A DNA stretch of 64,000 bases from Nitrospina sp. (GCA_024648695.1 JACAVV010000017.1:1-64000); one strand, 5' to 3'; positions 32,242 through 46,400 are shown, numbered from the stretch's first letter. The notes: generated by a model from the sequence alone, not told the origin. Numbers and translations: made by a program.

Positions 32242-32448
32242 TCAAAAATCATTGGGTCGGATACCATTCTGGCACAGTGTGCATAAAATTTCCGAACCTA
32301 GGCGTGCCTCTCGTTTTTCAGGATTCAACACCCATTCTCTAACCTGCCAGGGAGGATTATGCCTGAAATGTCGTGAATGCCCACAAGCCAAATCAGCCAC
32401 CCAATTGGATTCTTCGTCTTGATGAAAACCTATAATTTTAGTCATCAT
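32242..32448 (-). CDS. small DUF3565-type zinc-ribbon-like protein
   Basis: The 68 residues show the pattern of the DUF3565 family: IIGFHQDEESNWVADLACGH near the N-terminus, RHNPPW in the middle, and a C-terminal ILCTLCQNG. Conserved C and H residues (CGHSRHFRH and CTLC) suggest a small metal-binding fold. Function unknown. It lies between dabA and the tRNA fragment and is on the same strand as dabA, about 200 bases upstream of it. Confidence 0.7.
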   Translation of the reverse strand: MMTKIIGFHQDEESNWVADLACGHSRHFRHNPPWQVREWVLNPEKREARLGSEILCTLCQNGIRPNDF

Positions 32449-32480
32449 AAGTTGAATCTATCAATTAGATGAAAAAGAAA

Positions 32481-32512
32481 AAAGGACCTAACAAAAGTTC
32501 GTTAAGTCCTTT
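32481..32512 (-). terminator. hairpin terminator next to the tRNA-Pro fragment
   Basis: AAAGGACCTAAC pairs with GTTAAGTCCTTT (one mismatch) across an eight-base loop. Read on the minus strand, the stem is followed by a T-rich run. A similar hairpin lies at the same distance downstream of the intact tRNA-Pro at 58624-58701, so this is probably the tRNA gene's original terminator. Confidence 0.65.
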
Positions 32513-32519
32513 ACAGAAT

Positions 32520-32565
32520 ATTGGTCGGGGCGAGAGAATTTGAACTTCCGACCACCTGAACCCCA
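32520..32565. repeat. left copy of the 46-base tRNA-Pro direct repeat
   Basis: It matches 58622-58667 in 44 of 46 bases. It covers the CCA end to the anticodon loop of the tRNA, and similarity stops at the anticodon. Confidence 0.85.
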
Positions 32566-32566
32566 C
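32522..32566 (-). pseudogene. 3' half of a tRNA-Pro gene (displaced fragment)
   Basis: Read on the minus strand this is the 3' part of a tRNA: the end of the anticodon loop, the variable region, T arm and acceptor strand to CCA. It matches the intact tRNA-Pro at 58624-58701 in 44 of 46 bases over 32520-32565. Both substitutions fall in the T stem and spoil one pair, and the 5' half is absent. The two copies have the same orientation. The 3' half lying downstream of the complete gene is what is left when a mobile element integrates into the 3' end of a tRNA gene. Confidence 0.85.
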
Positions 32567-32742
32567 TCCGAATGGGAATAGTAACTTATCTAAAAATTTA
32601 GGCATTTGCTGACGCCCATTACGCTTTTGACCCTATAAGACCGTATAGGACTTTAATGGATCCCTTCAAATCCCCGCGGGAATCATTTTTAGTGAACTGT
32701 AAAGAGTATGGATGATAGCTAATACTAAAAAATTTCAAAAAC

Positions 32743-34104
32743 TTAAAACACATGGCTCACCATGATGAATCCCCAATCGGCGTCAGTGTTGTTTGGAGCG
32801 CCGGTTCTTCCTCCGACATGGTGCATCAAAGGATCGGCGGCGAATATGGAATAGCCGCCCACTATGGTTAAACTTGGATCAAAGTGATAAATCAGGGTCA
32901 GATCCAACTCCTCTCCCAGGTGACGCTCGCCGATGAGTTTTGCAGGAACCACTCCAGCATGGGCATTCACAGCGGTCCAAAAGAAATGGAGGTCGGCTCG
33001 AACGGTGACTTTTTCATGTGGCTTCATGGAAAACTTTAATGCAAGATCCTGAAGCCCCATCGAATCCGTATCCGTCACAGAACTGCTGTTTCCATCAGGT
33101 CGACTCTGACCCAGCAATACAAAACGGTCCATGAACCCATAATACTTATGACCATTCCCAAAATCCGGATTGAAGGCTTTGAATACCTTATCATCCTCAT
33201 CGTCACCGGAAACATAATCGTACCAGACGGCGACGGAGGGTTTAAACCGCGCCTTAAATTTCTTTCCTATACGCACACCGAAAAGAAAGGCGCTTCGCTC
33301 GGTCCCCTTTTGACCGCCAAACAAATCGGCATCGCCAAACTGGTAATACCCTTCAACTCTATAATCGAACCAGGAATTTCTTCCCGCCTGCCGAAGCCCT
33401 AAAGTGTAACTGTCGTTATCGGGAAGGATCTCATTTTCAAAAGTGTCACTATCCCGATAAACAAAATAGGCGGAAAAATCCCCTCCCAATATGCCTTTAT
33501 AATTACCCCAGAAAGTATGGACCACATCGTCGGTACTATCCTGGATGGTCTCGCTTCCATTTTCATTAAACTGGGAAAAGAAATACATTAAGGTGTGTTT
33601 TTCACCTTTGTGCCAAATAGAGACACCGTCATGACTTAACGCTTCCTGGAACCAACCATTATTCCCAAAAATTCTCTGGCCATCGAGAATCATCTCCTGC
33701 CGTCCGATTTTGAATTCCAAAGGAAGGTTCAGTAAACCCTTTGCAACAACATAGCCTTGATGAATCCCAACCGATTCATCCAAATCCAGAAAACTGGAAT
33801 TGGTTTCCACAGTGCTCCCAAAGCTATCAGTTCTATCGGACCCAAAAACGTTAACACTTTGAAACTGGATAAAGTTGCTTACCTTATCATTAACCCGAGT
33901 ATTGATATTGACTCGGAAGCGACTACTTAAGAAATGAAAGGTATCGGTTTCGGAATTAAAATCCCGGTCCCGAGCTTCCCAGCGAGGACGGACCTGACCC
34001 CCCAGGCGAATGTCTATGGCTTCGACAATTTGAGGGAAAACCAATAGACCTATCCAAGCCCATACCCAAAAAAATAGTTTAAATTTATAAAAATCGATCT
34101 TCAT
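32743..34104 (-). CDS. alginate-export-like outer-membrane beta-barrel protein
   Basis: This 453-residue protein has a signal peptide at about 8-28 (ending VEA) and alternating beta strands throughout. The opening IRLGGQVRPRWEARDRDFN and the segments HFLSSRFRVNINTRV and EFKIGRQEMILDGQRIFGN fit the alginate-export/AlgE-like porin family, and it ends WGFIMVSHVF with a C-terminal Phe as outer-membrane barrels do. No alginate or other polysaccharide synthesis genes are nearby, so the cargo is unknown; it may export an extracellular polymer or import anions. It is divergent from the 5368-residue surface protein gene, sharing a 347-base intergenic region, and lies inside the putative island. Confidence 0.72.
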   Translation of the reverse strand: MKIDFYKFKLFFWVWAWIGLLVFPQIVEAIDIRLGGQVRPRWEARDRDFNSETDTFHFLSSRFRVNINTRVNDKVSNFIQFQSVNVFGSDRTDSFGSTVETNSSFLDLDESVGIHQGYVVAKGLLNLPLEFKIGRQEMILDGQRIFGNNGWFQEALSHDGVSIWHKGEKHTLMYFFSQFNENGSETIQDSTDDVVHTFWGNYKGILGGDFSAYFVYRDSDTFENEILPDNDSYTLGLRQAGRNSWFDYRVEGYYQFGDADLFGGQKGTERSAFLFGVRIGKKFKARFKPSVAVWYDYVSGDDEDDKVFKAFNPDFGNGHKYYGFMDRFVLLGQSRPDGNSSSVTDTDSMGLQDLALKFSMKPHEKVTVRADLHFFWTAVNAHAGVVPAKLIGERHLGEELDLTLIYHFDPSLTIVGGYSIFAADPLMHHVGGRTGAPNNTDADWGFIMVSHVF

Positions 34105-34451
34105 ACCAAATGGCCCTGGTGGAGAATATAAAATAATATCATCCCAATAATTCCTAATTCCAAAACCTGTTCGTGGTCATCTTGTCCATAACTCCGATAA
34201 TTTCAATCTCAAACCAAATAAAAAGTTTAGTAAAGTGATTGTAACTAAAGGCTTTAATAGAGTACCAAAAAAATAACCTAAAAGGGGTATAGATTGAATT
34301 TAACTTTGTTTGTAAAATAATTCGGGATAAAAATTTAACGACAACTCAAAAAGCAAGTTATTGAAAACCCTTATTGAGTATCCCTACGATATTAAAACCA
34401 ATAGATATGATGAATAGTTAGATTAACCGAATTATATACCATTAAGGTCCC
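34105..34451. promoter_or_regulatory. divergent promoter region of the porin and the giant surface protein gene
   Basis: This AT-rich 347-base interval separates two divergent start codons. I see no strong ribosome site before the ATG at 34452 and no clear operator or hairpin. Promoters for both genes should be here. Confidence 0.5.
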
Positions 34452-37400
34452 ATGTCCAGTCAAGGTGACAAGTTCTTACGAGGATGCAACCGCATTTTCT
34501 ATTTAATATTTCTTGTTTTACTTGTCTGGATGGTACTAATCCTTCCAGCTCAAGCCAATTCCATGGGTCCTGAATTCCGTTCCGGAGAAGGTTCCCTTCA
34601 GCGAATATCTGATACGCTTTGGATCTTAAAGCAAGACTCGAATGATTTAGTTCTGGAGTTTTCTTCATTTGAACTGGAAGCAGAACATACTCTTCAAATC
34701 GAGCCCGCCTCTTCGTCTGCGACCACACATATCAAATTTTCCGACAATGACCCTATCGAGATAAATGGGACCATCACTACCACAGGAAACCTGAAACTCT
34801 CCGCAACAAAAATTAGACATAAAGGCAAGTTGATCGCGTCCGGTGGAAGCATCGAATTGAGTGCAGATTCGGTAGTCCTTGATGGCGGGGGAGTGGATGT
34901 TTCTCACGAAAGCCAACCCGGAGGCACGATAAAAATCGACGCCAAGCGATGGGTGAGCTTAGGCGGGAGGGTCAATGCTTCCGGGTCCATAGGTGGACGC
35001 GTCGAAGTGGGGACTGGAGGACTCAACATCGCGGGCTCAGTTTTGGCCATGGGAAGTGATGGTCCCGGTGGAAGCATCGATTTAAAAGTCCGTCTCAAAT
35101 CCTGGGAAAACACCTCGGCTTATTTAGATGTGTCCGGGACTACAGGTGGAAGCATCCGCCATATCACCGATCAGCAGATTACTACCTCAGGAAAATATCT
35201 GGCATTGGGTGAAGATGGTATCGGTGGTCATATCGATATCACCGCACCGGCATTGAAATTCCTTTCGACCCAAATCAACGCCTCAGGCCAAACTGGTGGG
35301 GGGCAAATTCGTCTGGGTGGGGAATTGCAGGGCGGAAAAAATCTCGATATCGACGAACTTCCAAACGCCGAACTATTGGCGATGACTGACGGCACCCGAA
35401 TTACTGCGGACACCTTGGGTTTGGAAGGTTCCGGTGGAACCATCATCGTCTGGTCCGAGCGCAAGACCACAGTTCTCGGAACATTATCTGCCCGTCCCGG
35501 TAAGGACTCTGGCAAAGGCGGTTTCGTCGAAACTTCCTCAACGGATCGTTTGCGTTTTGCCGGTAAAACATTCACAGGACGTGGAGACCGTTCCGGCGAA
35601 TTCCTCATGGACCCCAAAAATGGCACCATAGACGATTCAAGCGTTATTAACCAACAAGCCATCATCATCGGCGACGGTTACGATTCCCTAAATATTGGGT
35701 CACAGACCCTTACAGATATCGATCAATTTGGCTACTCGCTTTCACTGGATGGGTTGCGTCTTGCCGTCGGAGCTAATTTTGATGGTGGTTCTGGTGGCAC
35801 CTGCACCACTAAATGTGGTGCGGTCTATCTCTACACTTTTACTGACAACTCTTTTGGTAGGGGAAGTCTTCAGGCGATTATTGGTGATGGTTATACTGGC
35901 GATAAAAATATTAACTTGACCCTAGAGAATAATGATGAATTTGGCAGGTCAGTTTCTCTTGATGGGACGCGCCTTGCTGTGGGAGCTATTGGAGAAGATG
36001 GTTCCAGCGGCACTTGCAAGAGTGAATGTGGGGCTGTTTACTTGTATACGTTTACGGATACTGAGTTCAGCAATAATGGCAGTGCCACTGATGGTACAGG
36101 TGCCCTTCAAGCCATCATCGGTGACGGATATACAGGCGGCAAAAATGTTAATTTAACCCTGGTTAATGGCGACAGGTTTGGCCAATCGGTTTCTCTGGAT
36201 GGACCACGTCTTGCCGTTGGAGCTCATGGAGATGATGGTTCCAGCGGCACCTGCACGGGTAGTTGTGGGGCGGTATATTTATACACATTCACGGACCTGG
36301 CATTCAGTAATAATGGTGACGCCACCGATGGTACAGGCGCCCTTCAAGCTATCATCGGAGACGGTTATACGGGCGGGAAGAACGTCAGTGTTACATTAGA
36401 AAATGCCGATCAAATTGGCATCTCTGTTTCTTTGGATGGGACACGCCTTGCTATTGGCGCCCCTGGAGATGATGGCTCCAATGGTACCTGTACAAGCGAC
36501 TGCGGAGCGGTGTACCTGTACACCTTCACTGATTCAGCCTTCACTGGTGGAGATCTCAAGGCAGTCATTGGCGATGGATATAACATCCGGTCAAAGGACA
36601 TCAATATTACGCTGGGTAATAATGATGCTTTTGGCACCTCAGTATCCCTGGACAACACCCGTTTGGCTATTGGGGCTAGATGGGATGATGGTTCCAGCGG
36701 CACCTGCACGAGTGACTGTGGTGGGGTGTATCTCTATACTTTTACAGATCTGGAATTCAGTAATGATGGAAATGCAACTGATGGTTCGGGTGCTCTTCAA
36801 GCCATCATCGGCGATGGTTATACAGGTGGTAAAAATGTCGGGATTACCCTGGATAATAGCGATTTTTTTGGCAATTCAGTCTCTCTGGACGGAATGCGTC
36901 TGGCTATTGGGGCTAGAGGGGATGATGGTTCCAACGGTACTTGTACCATTAGTTGCGGGGCAGTGTATTTGTACACTTTCACGGATAAGGTTTTCAGTGG
37001 AGGTGGTTTAGAATTCATTATTGGCGACGGATATACAGGCGGCAAAAATGTTAGTGTTACCCTGGATAATTCTGATCTATTCGGAACCTCGGTTTCCCTT
37101 GATGGGACGCGCTTGGCTGTTGGGGTTAGGGGAGATGATGGTTCCAGCGGCACCTGCACGGGTAGTTGCGGGGCAGTTTACTTGTACACCTTCACAAATG
37201 CCTCTTTTGGTAGCGGCACTCTGGAGGCGATCATCGGTGATGGATATACAGGCGGCAAGAACGTCAGTGTGACCCTGGGTACTTCCGATTTTTTTGGCAA
37301 TTCGGTCTCTCTGGACGGGACGCGTCTTGCAGTCGGGGCTTTTACAGATGATGGTTCCAGTGGCACCTGCACCGATGATTGTGGTGCAGTGTATTTGTAT

Positions 37401-40400
37401 ACATTCACAGATATGGAGTTCAGTAATAATGGAAGCGCCACTGATGGTACAGGTGCCCTTCAGGCCATCATCGGTGACGGATATACAGGTGGCAAAAATA
37501 TTAATTTGAGCCTTAATAATGACGATTTCTTTGGCCAATCTTTATCTCTGGACGGGACGCGTCTAGCAGTCGGGGCTTTAAGAGATGATGGTTCCAGCGG
37601 CACCTGCACTGGAGATTGTGGTGCGGTGTATTTGTACACGTTTACAGATACGGCTTTCAGTAATAATGGAAATGCCACTGATGGCACAGGTGCCCTTCAG
37701 GCCATTATTGGCGACGGTTATTCAGGTGGCAAGAATATTAGTTTGACCCTGGATAATTCTGATCAATTCGGTACCTCAGTTTCCCTCGATGGGACGCGTC
37801 TTGCAGTCGGGGCTATTAGAGATGGTGGTTCCAGCGGCACTTGTACGAGCAATTGTGGTGCGGTGTATTTGTATACATTCACGGATACGGCATTTAGTAA
37901 TAATGGAAACGCCACTGATGGTACAGGTGCCCTTCAGGCCATCATTGGCGACGGTTACACAGGTGGCAAAAATGTTAGTTTAACCCTGGATAATTCTGAT
38001 CAATTCGGTATCTCAGTTTCCCTCGATGGGACGCGTCTTGCTGTAGGAGCTGATTTGGATGATGGTTCCAGTGGTACCTGCACTTTACAATGTGGTGCGG
38101 TGTATTTGTACACGTTCACAGATACGGCTTTCAGTAATAATGGAAACGCCACTGATGGTACAGGTGCCCTTCAGGCCATCATTGGCGACGGTTACACAGG
38201 TGGCAAGAATGTGAACTTGACACTTGAAGATAGTGATCAATTTGGTTCCTCAGTTTCTCTTGATGGATTGATTCTTTCTGTCGGAGCGCGCTTAGAAGAT
38301 GGTTCGAACGGAAATTGCACCAGTGCCTGTGGCACTGCGTTCCTGTACCAATTTGGTGACACAAACTTTTCGCCTCCAGATAACTCTGTAGATGAGTTTA
38401 TATTTGCCGAACGCGCAGGTCTAAACTTGACCCTTTCAAGTAGGACTCTTGAAGATCTTCTTTCCATTCCTAATAACGTTACCCTGCAAGTCAATAATGA
38501 TTTAACCGTATCCAGCGCGGTTACTGTAGATAACTCCAGTGGATCAGGCGGTGACTTGACCTTACAGGCGGGTAGAAGCATTCTCCTCAACGCCAACATC
38601 ACCACTGACAATGGTGACCTTTCTCTGATCGCAAATGAGTTACTGGTCAATGGCGTGCAGGATGCCCACCGCGATCCTGGAGACGCTGTGTTCACGATGC
38701 AATCGGGTACCACTATCGATACGGGTTCGGGTAGCCTCGACATCGAATTGCGCGATGGCACGGGTAAAACGAATACCGGTTGTGGCGACATAACCTTGGA
38801 AACCATCCAGGCTGGAGCCGTGACCGTAGACCTCGCCTGCAACGCATCAAGCCTGAATGTGAATAAACCCATCTCAGGTACCACTATTGACCTTTATTCA
38901 GATGATGACATCGTCTTTGCCGCTGATGGAGATATCACGGCTTCCGGAGCTGTCACAGTAACTGCCGATTCAGATGCCAATTCCGATGCTGGTTCCGGAG
39001 GCGCTCTCACTATGGCCAATGGCACGGAGATCAATGCGGGATCCTCCACTGTAACCTTGAGCGCTGACGAAAATGTTATTTTAGATTCCGTTTTGACCAA
39101 CACTAGTGATTTCCCGGCGGTCAATATAAACTCAACCAGTGGAAGTATCCTGGATGTGGGAACTATCGGAACAAATGTGACCGCAACCAACAGCGGATTT
39201 GCTGCCTCTACAGGTATCGATTTGGGAGCCTCGGGAAATTTCATTGAAGGTAATGTATTCGTTCTCGATTTCAGCGGCGTCACGGGCTCGGATTTCTTCA
39301 ACAACACCGGAACTGATGTCGAATTCGACGCCGCCACCTCCAATGGAAGCGAATCGACGACTGCTGTAAACCTTGGTGTATCACTAGACCAGGTAAATGG
39401 CACCACTACTGTAGATTATGCCGTCACCGGCGGCACGGCCACGGGAAGCGGAACGGATTATACTCTGGCTGATGGCACTTTGACCTTCACTCCCGGAGAC
39501 ACATCGGAAAACATCGCCGTTACCATAAATAACGATACCCTGGATGAAGTCAATCAGACAATTGAGGTGACACTTTCAAATCCCTCCAACGCGGATCTGG
39601 GAACGAACACGGTACATACCTACACGATAAACGATAATGATGGAGAGCCCACAGTTGCATTCGATGCAAACTCTTCGAATGCCAGCGAGTCCACCACCGC
39701 TGTCAATTTGCCGGTATCCCTTTCCACCGCATCCGGTAAAACGATCACTGTGGATTATGATGTTACCGGCGGCTCGGCGACGGGAAGCGGAACGGATTAC
39801 ACCTTTGCCAGCGGCACCTTGACCTTCAATCCATTGGATACCAGCGAGAATATCGCCATTACTGTTGTCAACGATATCCTTGATGAAGTCAATGAGACTA
39901 TTCAGGTTACCTTGTCAAGTCCCTCTAACGCTACATTGGGAACAAACACAGTACACACTTACACCATCAACGATAATGATTCCGCGCCTTCAGTGGCCTT
40001 CAATGCTATCAGTTCGAATGCCAGCGAGTCTACCACGATTGTCAACCTGCCAGTATCTCTCTCCGCTGTCTCCGGCAAAACGGTCACTGTTCAATATAAC
40101 GTCACCGGTGGGAACGCGACGGGAAGCGGGACAGATTTCACTTTAACTTCTGGCTCTTTGACCTTCGTTGCCGGTGATACCTCAGAGAATGTCACCATCA
40201 CCGTTAATAACGATGCCCTGGATGAAAGCAATGAAACTATTGAGGTGACCCTGTCCAGTCCTTCAAACGCCACGCTGGGAAGTAATACCATCCATACATA
40301 CACCCTCAACGATGATGATTCCCAACCAACGGTTGCTTTCGATGCGATCAGTTCCAACGCTAGCGAATCCATTACCGGAGTCAATCTACCAGTTTCTCTT

Positions 40401-43400
40401 TCGGCCGCTTCTGGCAAAACCGTGACCGTGCAATACTCAGTCACTGGCGGCTCGGCGACGGGGAGCGGTACTGATTTTACTTTGGCGAGTGGTACACTGA
40501 CATTCAATCCACTGGATACAACTGTAAACATCGCCATTACTGCAAATAACGATGCCCTGGATGAAAGCAATGAAACTATTGAGGTGACCCTTTCCAGTCC
40601 CTCAAACGCCACACTGGGAACAAACACAGTTCACACTTACACCATCAACGATGATGATGGAGCGCCCACCGTGGCTTTCGATGCGACTACCTCCAATGCC
40701 AGTGAGTCCACGACCGGAGTCAATCTGCCTGTTTCACTTTCGGTCGCTTCCGGTAAAACGGTCACAGTGCAATATACGGTCACTGGAGGCAACGCTTCAG
40801 GAAGCGGAACCGATTTCATTCTGGTAAACGGCACCCTTACGTTCAACCCGTTGGACTCTTCCGAAAATATTGTATTTACTGTGATTAATGATGCTTTGGA
40901 TGAAATCGATGAGACCATTCAGGTAACTCTGTCCAGTCCCTCCAACGCCACCTTGGGAACAAACACGATACACACCTACACCATCAACGATGATGATGGT
41001 GCGCCCACGGTTGATTTCGATGCGACCAGTTCAAATGGTAGCGAGGTCCTCACTTCTGTAAATCTGGCGGTTTCTCTTTCTACCGCGTCTGGAAACACGG
41101 TGACCGTACAATACGCTGTCAGTGGAGGCACCGCAACGGCGAATGGAACCGATTATTCTTTATCCAGTGGCACCTTGACCTTTACTCCCGGAGACACCTC
41201 CGAGAATGTTGCCATCACTGTAAGTAACGATGCGTTGGATGAGAACAACGAGACCATTGAAGTTACCCTTTCAAGTCCCTCCAACGCTACATTGGGATCG
41301 AATACGATACATACTTACACAATCAATGATGACGATTCCGCGCCCACCGTGGCCTTTAATGCTAGCAGTTCAAATGCTAGTGAGTCTGTTACCAGCGCAA
41401 ACCTTTCCGCTTCTCTTTCTACAGCTTCCAGTAAAACTGTAACGGTGGAATATTCTGTAACTTCCGGGAGCGCCACCGGAGGCGGGACGGATTATACTCT
41501 TCTGGGCAGTGGCACCTTGACATTTTCTGCAGGGGATACCCTGGAGAATGTGGGACTGACAATTATTAATGATTCGCTGGATGAAAATAATGAAACGGTT
41601 AGCGTCACCTTGTCGAACCCCGTCAACGCTACCTTATCTGTGCCGTCTCAACACATTTATACGATCAATGATGATGATTCGCCGCCCACCGTAGCTTTTG
41701 ATGCGATCGCTTCAAACCAGGGGGAATCTGTAAGTAGCGTCAACCTTCCCGTATCACTTTCCACCCAGTCCAGTAAAACGGTAACGGTGGGGTATTCAGT
41801 CACGGGTGGGACTGCCACGGGAAGCGGTACGGATTACACCTTGTCCAGTGGCACCCTGACATTTAGTTCAGGAGATACATCTGAGAATATTAATATTACC
41901 GTTATTAACGATTCTCTGGATGAAGTCAACGAAACTGTGGTGGTAACTCTATCCAGTCCTTCCAACGCATCACTTGGAACCAACACCGTTCACACCTACA
42001 CCATCAACGATGATGATGGTGCGCCTACAGTAGCATTTACTGCTATCAGTTCCAATGCCAGTGAATCTGTTACCAGTGTGAATATTCCCGTTTCCCTTTC
42101 AAACCAATCGAGTCAAACGATAACCGTGGATTATTCGGTAACCGGTGGTAACGCGACAGGAAGCGGTACCGATTACACTTTGACCAACGGTACCTTGACC
42201 TTTGTTCCCAATGATACTTCTGAGAATATAGCGTTTACCGTGGTTAACGATATTTTGGATGAAGTGAATGAAACGGTTGAGGTGACCTTGTCCAACCCTT
42301 CCAATGTCACTCTGGGAACAAATACGGTTCACACCTACACCATCAACGATGAGGATTCTCCACCCACAGTGGCATTTGATTCGGGCAGTTCCAATGCCAG
42401 TGAGTCAACCACCAGCGTTAATCTTGCGGTTTCTCTTTCAACTCAATCCAGCAAAACGGTGACGGTGGACTATGCGGTTACTGCAGGTAATGCCACGGGA
42501 AGCGGTACCGATTACACTTTACTAGGGTCTGGAACATTGACGTTCAGCTCAGGCGATACCTCTGAGAATGTAGGTTTGACGATTAATAATGACACTTTGG
42601 ATGAAGTCAATGAAACGGTGACCATTACTTTGTCAAACCCTGCCAATGCCTCCTTAACTGTGCCGGAAGCTCACACCTACACCATCAATGATGACGATTC
42701 CGCACCCTCAGTAGCTTTCGATGCAACGGCTTCGAATGGGAATGAATCCGTTACCAGCATAAACCTCGCAGTTTCTTTATCCGCTTCATCTGCCAAAACG
42801 GCAACCGTTCAATATGCGGTTACCGGTGGCACTGCAACCGGAAGCGGTACAGATTATACCTTGGCCAGTGGCACTCTGACCTTCGTTCCCGGAGACACTT
42901 CAGAAAATATAACTGTTTCTGTAATTAACGATGCTCTTGATGAATCTAATGAAACGGTAGTTTTGACACTGTCGAATCCCTCAAACGCCTCGTTAGGGAC
43001 GAACACAACGCATACTTATACCATCAACGATGATGACGGTTCGCCCACAGTGTCTTTTGAACTATCGGAATCCAATGCGGGTGAAGAATTTTCCCCTGCC
43101 GAGCTTACGGTGAATCTTTCTAATGTGTCGAGTCAGGAGATTACCGTGGATTATGTGGCAACGGTCAATGGCACTGCCGAAGACGGCGTTGACTTTTCAT
43201 TTCAAGAGCAGATTCAAACTATGATATTTAGCGCAGGGGATACCTCAAAGGATATCCTGATCGATATTACCGACGATGATATTGGTGAACCCAACGAGAC
43301 GATTGAGGTAACTCTTCAGAATCCAAACAATGCTGATCTAGGTACAATCACTACCCATACTTATACCATTGTAGATAATGATTCTGTCCCGGAAGTATCA

Positions 43401-46400
43401 TTTGATTCTGCAAATTCGAGCGGAGATGAGTCCAGCACAACGGTGAACATTCCCGTTTCCTTGAGGAACAATTTGGAGGACCTCACTACCTCCGGCAACA
43501 CGATTGAAGTGACTTATTTCATCGGAGGTACAGCAACAAGCGATGGTGATTTTACGGATAGTAACAGTGGTACGTTGACGTTTGATCCTGGCGATTCCAC
43601 GAAAAACATCGAGCTAACGGTAATTGATGATGGCACAGTGGAAGATGACGAGACAATCGTCGTGACTTTGCTCGCGCCTCCTGCCAACCTGGCCCAACTT
43701 GGAGATTCAATCGTCCACACGTATACGATCGAGAACAACGATGTTCCGACGGTGGCCTTCGATGCAACCAGTTCCAGCGGGGTGGAGTCTGTGGGCGCGG
43801 TGCAGATTCCGGTGTCTTTGTCCGAGTCCTTTCAGGGTCAGGCGCAGGTGAACTACACTGTTGTGGGTGGGACGGCCACGGGAAGTGGAACCGATTTTAC
43901 TTTAGCTAATGGCACTTTAACTTTTTCTCCCGGGACGACGACTCAGAATATCATTTTGACGGTAGTTGACGATTCTACTGAGGAGTTGGATGAAACCATA
44001 ATCATCGCGTTATCGGGTCCTGTGAAAGCGACTTTGGGCACGAATACGGTGCACACATTCACGATAGAGGATGATGATTTTCAGACGGTGGGATTTGATG
44101 TGGCGTCTTCTTCGGGCAAGGAATCGGTTTCGCCTGCAACGTTTACGGTGGAGTTGGCGTCGGCTTCCATCCGCACTGTGGAGGTGGACTATACGGTAAC
44201 GGCGGGCACAGCAACGGCTGTAGATGATTACACTCTGGCGAACGGTACTTTGACTTTTGATCCGGGTGAGACGTCGATGAGTTTTGATGCGTCTATAGTG
44301 GATGATGCTCTGGACGAAGGGGACGAGGCGTTTGTCATTACGCTGTCGAATCCTGTGGACGGGATTCCTGGTATATCACAGCACACGCACACCATCATTG
44401 ATGACGACGGTCTGACTTTGAACGTGGATCCGCTTGCGCGATTAAGTTTCTCGGGTCCTGTGGGAACGGGTCCTTACGTACCGACGCCGCAGTCGTATAC
44501 CTTGAAGAACCGGGGCAAGTCTACGATTAGTTATTCGGTGTCATCGGCTCAGACCTGGTCGCAGTTGTCGGACACCTCCGGGTCTCTGGAACCTGGCACG
44601 GATGCGTTGGTAGATATTACGATCAATGCGGGCCAGGCCAATGGTTTTCCTGTGGGGCTGTCTTCGAGCGAGATCACGTTCACGAACACGACCAATAGCG
44701 AAGGCAACACGGAACGATTCATGGATCTGCTGGTGGCAAACCAGGACGGTAGTATTGCGGTGTTTCCTGAGTCGGACTCGTTTTCCTTGGGTCCTTTGAG
44801 CGGTCCGTTCAGTCCGGAGTCTTTTATCTATACGATTATCAATACCGGCGGCTCGGAGTTTGATTACACGATCACCAATTCTGAGGAGTGGGTGGAAATC
44901 GAAGTGGACGGCGAGGTGCTGAAGAATCTGGACACGGCGGCGGATATAGCGGATCCTCATCCACCCTTACTGCCGGGCGAAAGCCGAACATTTACTATCA
45001 GGTTGACGGACGATGCGGATGTCCTGGGCCTTGGCCTGCATACGAATACAGTGACGTTCCAGAACACGACGAACGGAAACGGTTCGACGTCACGCGACGT
45101 GAACCTGCTGGTGGATCCTTTGGTGATCACACCGCAAAGCGAGTTGAGTGCTTCCGGCGAAGAGGGCGGTCCGTTCTTTCCTGCAGGCTTGTCGTATACC
45201 CTGACGAACGAAGGGGTGACGCCTGTCAGTTACGAGGTAACGAACACGGAAGACTGGGTGACGATTGAGGAAGCCACTGGCACCCTGGATCCTGGTGAAA
45301 ACGCGATGGTGCATGTGTCGATAGACGCCCAGGCGAATACTTTGATTCCGGGTGCGTTTTCGGACACGGTGGTGTTCACTAACACGACGACCAGCGGTGT
45401 GTTCAACAAGTCAGTGTTTATTACGGTACTTTCGGAAACGAGCGACGTGAGTTTTCAGGACAGCGGTCAGCGCCTGGGCGACGCCTTCAGCCTGGGTCTG
45501 GACCTGGGCGATTCGGATAACGACGGACAAGTGGACTTTGCTTTTGTGGCCAACGGCAGTAGCCAGCCAAACGCGGTGTGGTTGAACGACGGCTTCGGCA
45601 ACCTGAGCGATTCGGGCCAAACCCTGGGCAGTGCAACCAGCCGCGACGTCGCTTTGGGGGATGTCGATGGAGATGGCGACCTGGATGCATTTGTGGTGAA
45701 CGACGGAGCGAACAAGGTCTGGTTAAATGACGGCAGTGAGACCTTTTCATCAGGTTCCAGTCTGGGTGACAGCAACAGCCACGCAGTGCAGTTGGCGGAC
45801 CTGAATGGGGACACACATCTGGATGCTTTCGTCGCCAACACGGGCCAGAACAAGGTATGGCTGAATAACGGGAATAATACAGGCACGTTTACTTTGGGTC
45901 AAAGTCTGGGAAGCTCGACCAGCCGGGGTGTGTCGTTGCTGGATGTGGATGGCGACGGCGACGTGGATGCCTTCGTGGCTAACGGCAACAACGAACCGAA
46001 CAAGGTGTGGCTGAATGACGGCACGGGCTCGTTTGTGGACAGTCAGCAGAGTCTGGGCAGTTTCAACAGCCAGGATGTCGCGATGTCAGACTTGAATGGT
46101 GACGGTCATAGTGACGCTTTCGTTGTGAATGGATTCGCCAACGGCCTGGATCAGCCGGACAAGGTGTGGTTGAACGACGGTCTGGGTAACTTTTCGGGAA
46201 GCGGTCTGAACCTTGGGACTTCTGACAGTAAAGCGGTTGCTTTGGGAGAGCTGGATGATAACAGCAGTACCGATGCCTTTGTGGGAAATCTGGATGAACC
46301 GGATCTTGTGTGGTTGAACGATGCATCGGGTTTAGGCTTGTTCAGCCAAAGCGGCCAGGGACTGGGCAATACCTTCAGTAATGACGTGAAGCTGGGGGAC

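Noticed and set aside
32631-32650. CCTATA/TATAGG inverted repeat just inside the left island end, considered as an integrase binding site
   Set aside because: Six-base arms around a short spacer are expected by chance in 64 kb, and no counterpart is seen at the right end.
34665-38884. Multiple antisense frames across the FG-GAP repeat region
   Set aside because: They repeat with the same period as the sense repeats, so they are a by-product of the repeats and not genes.
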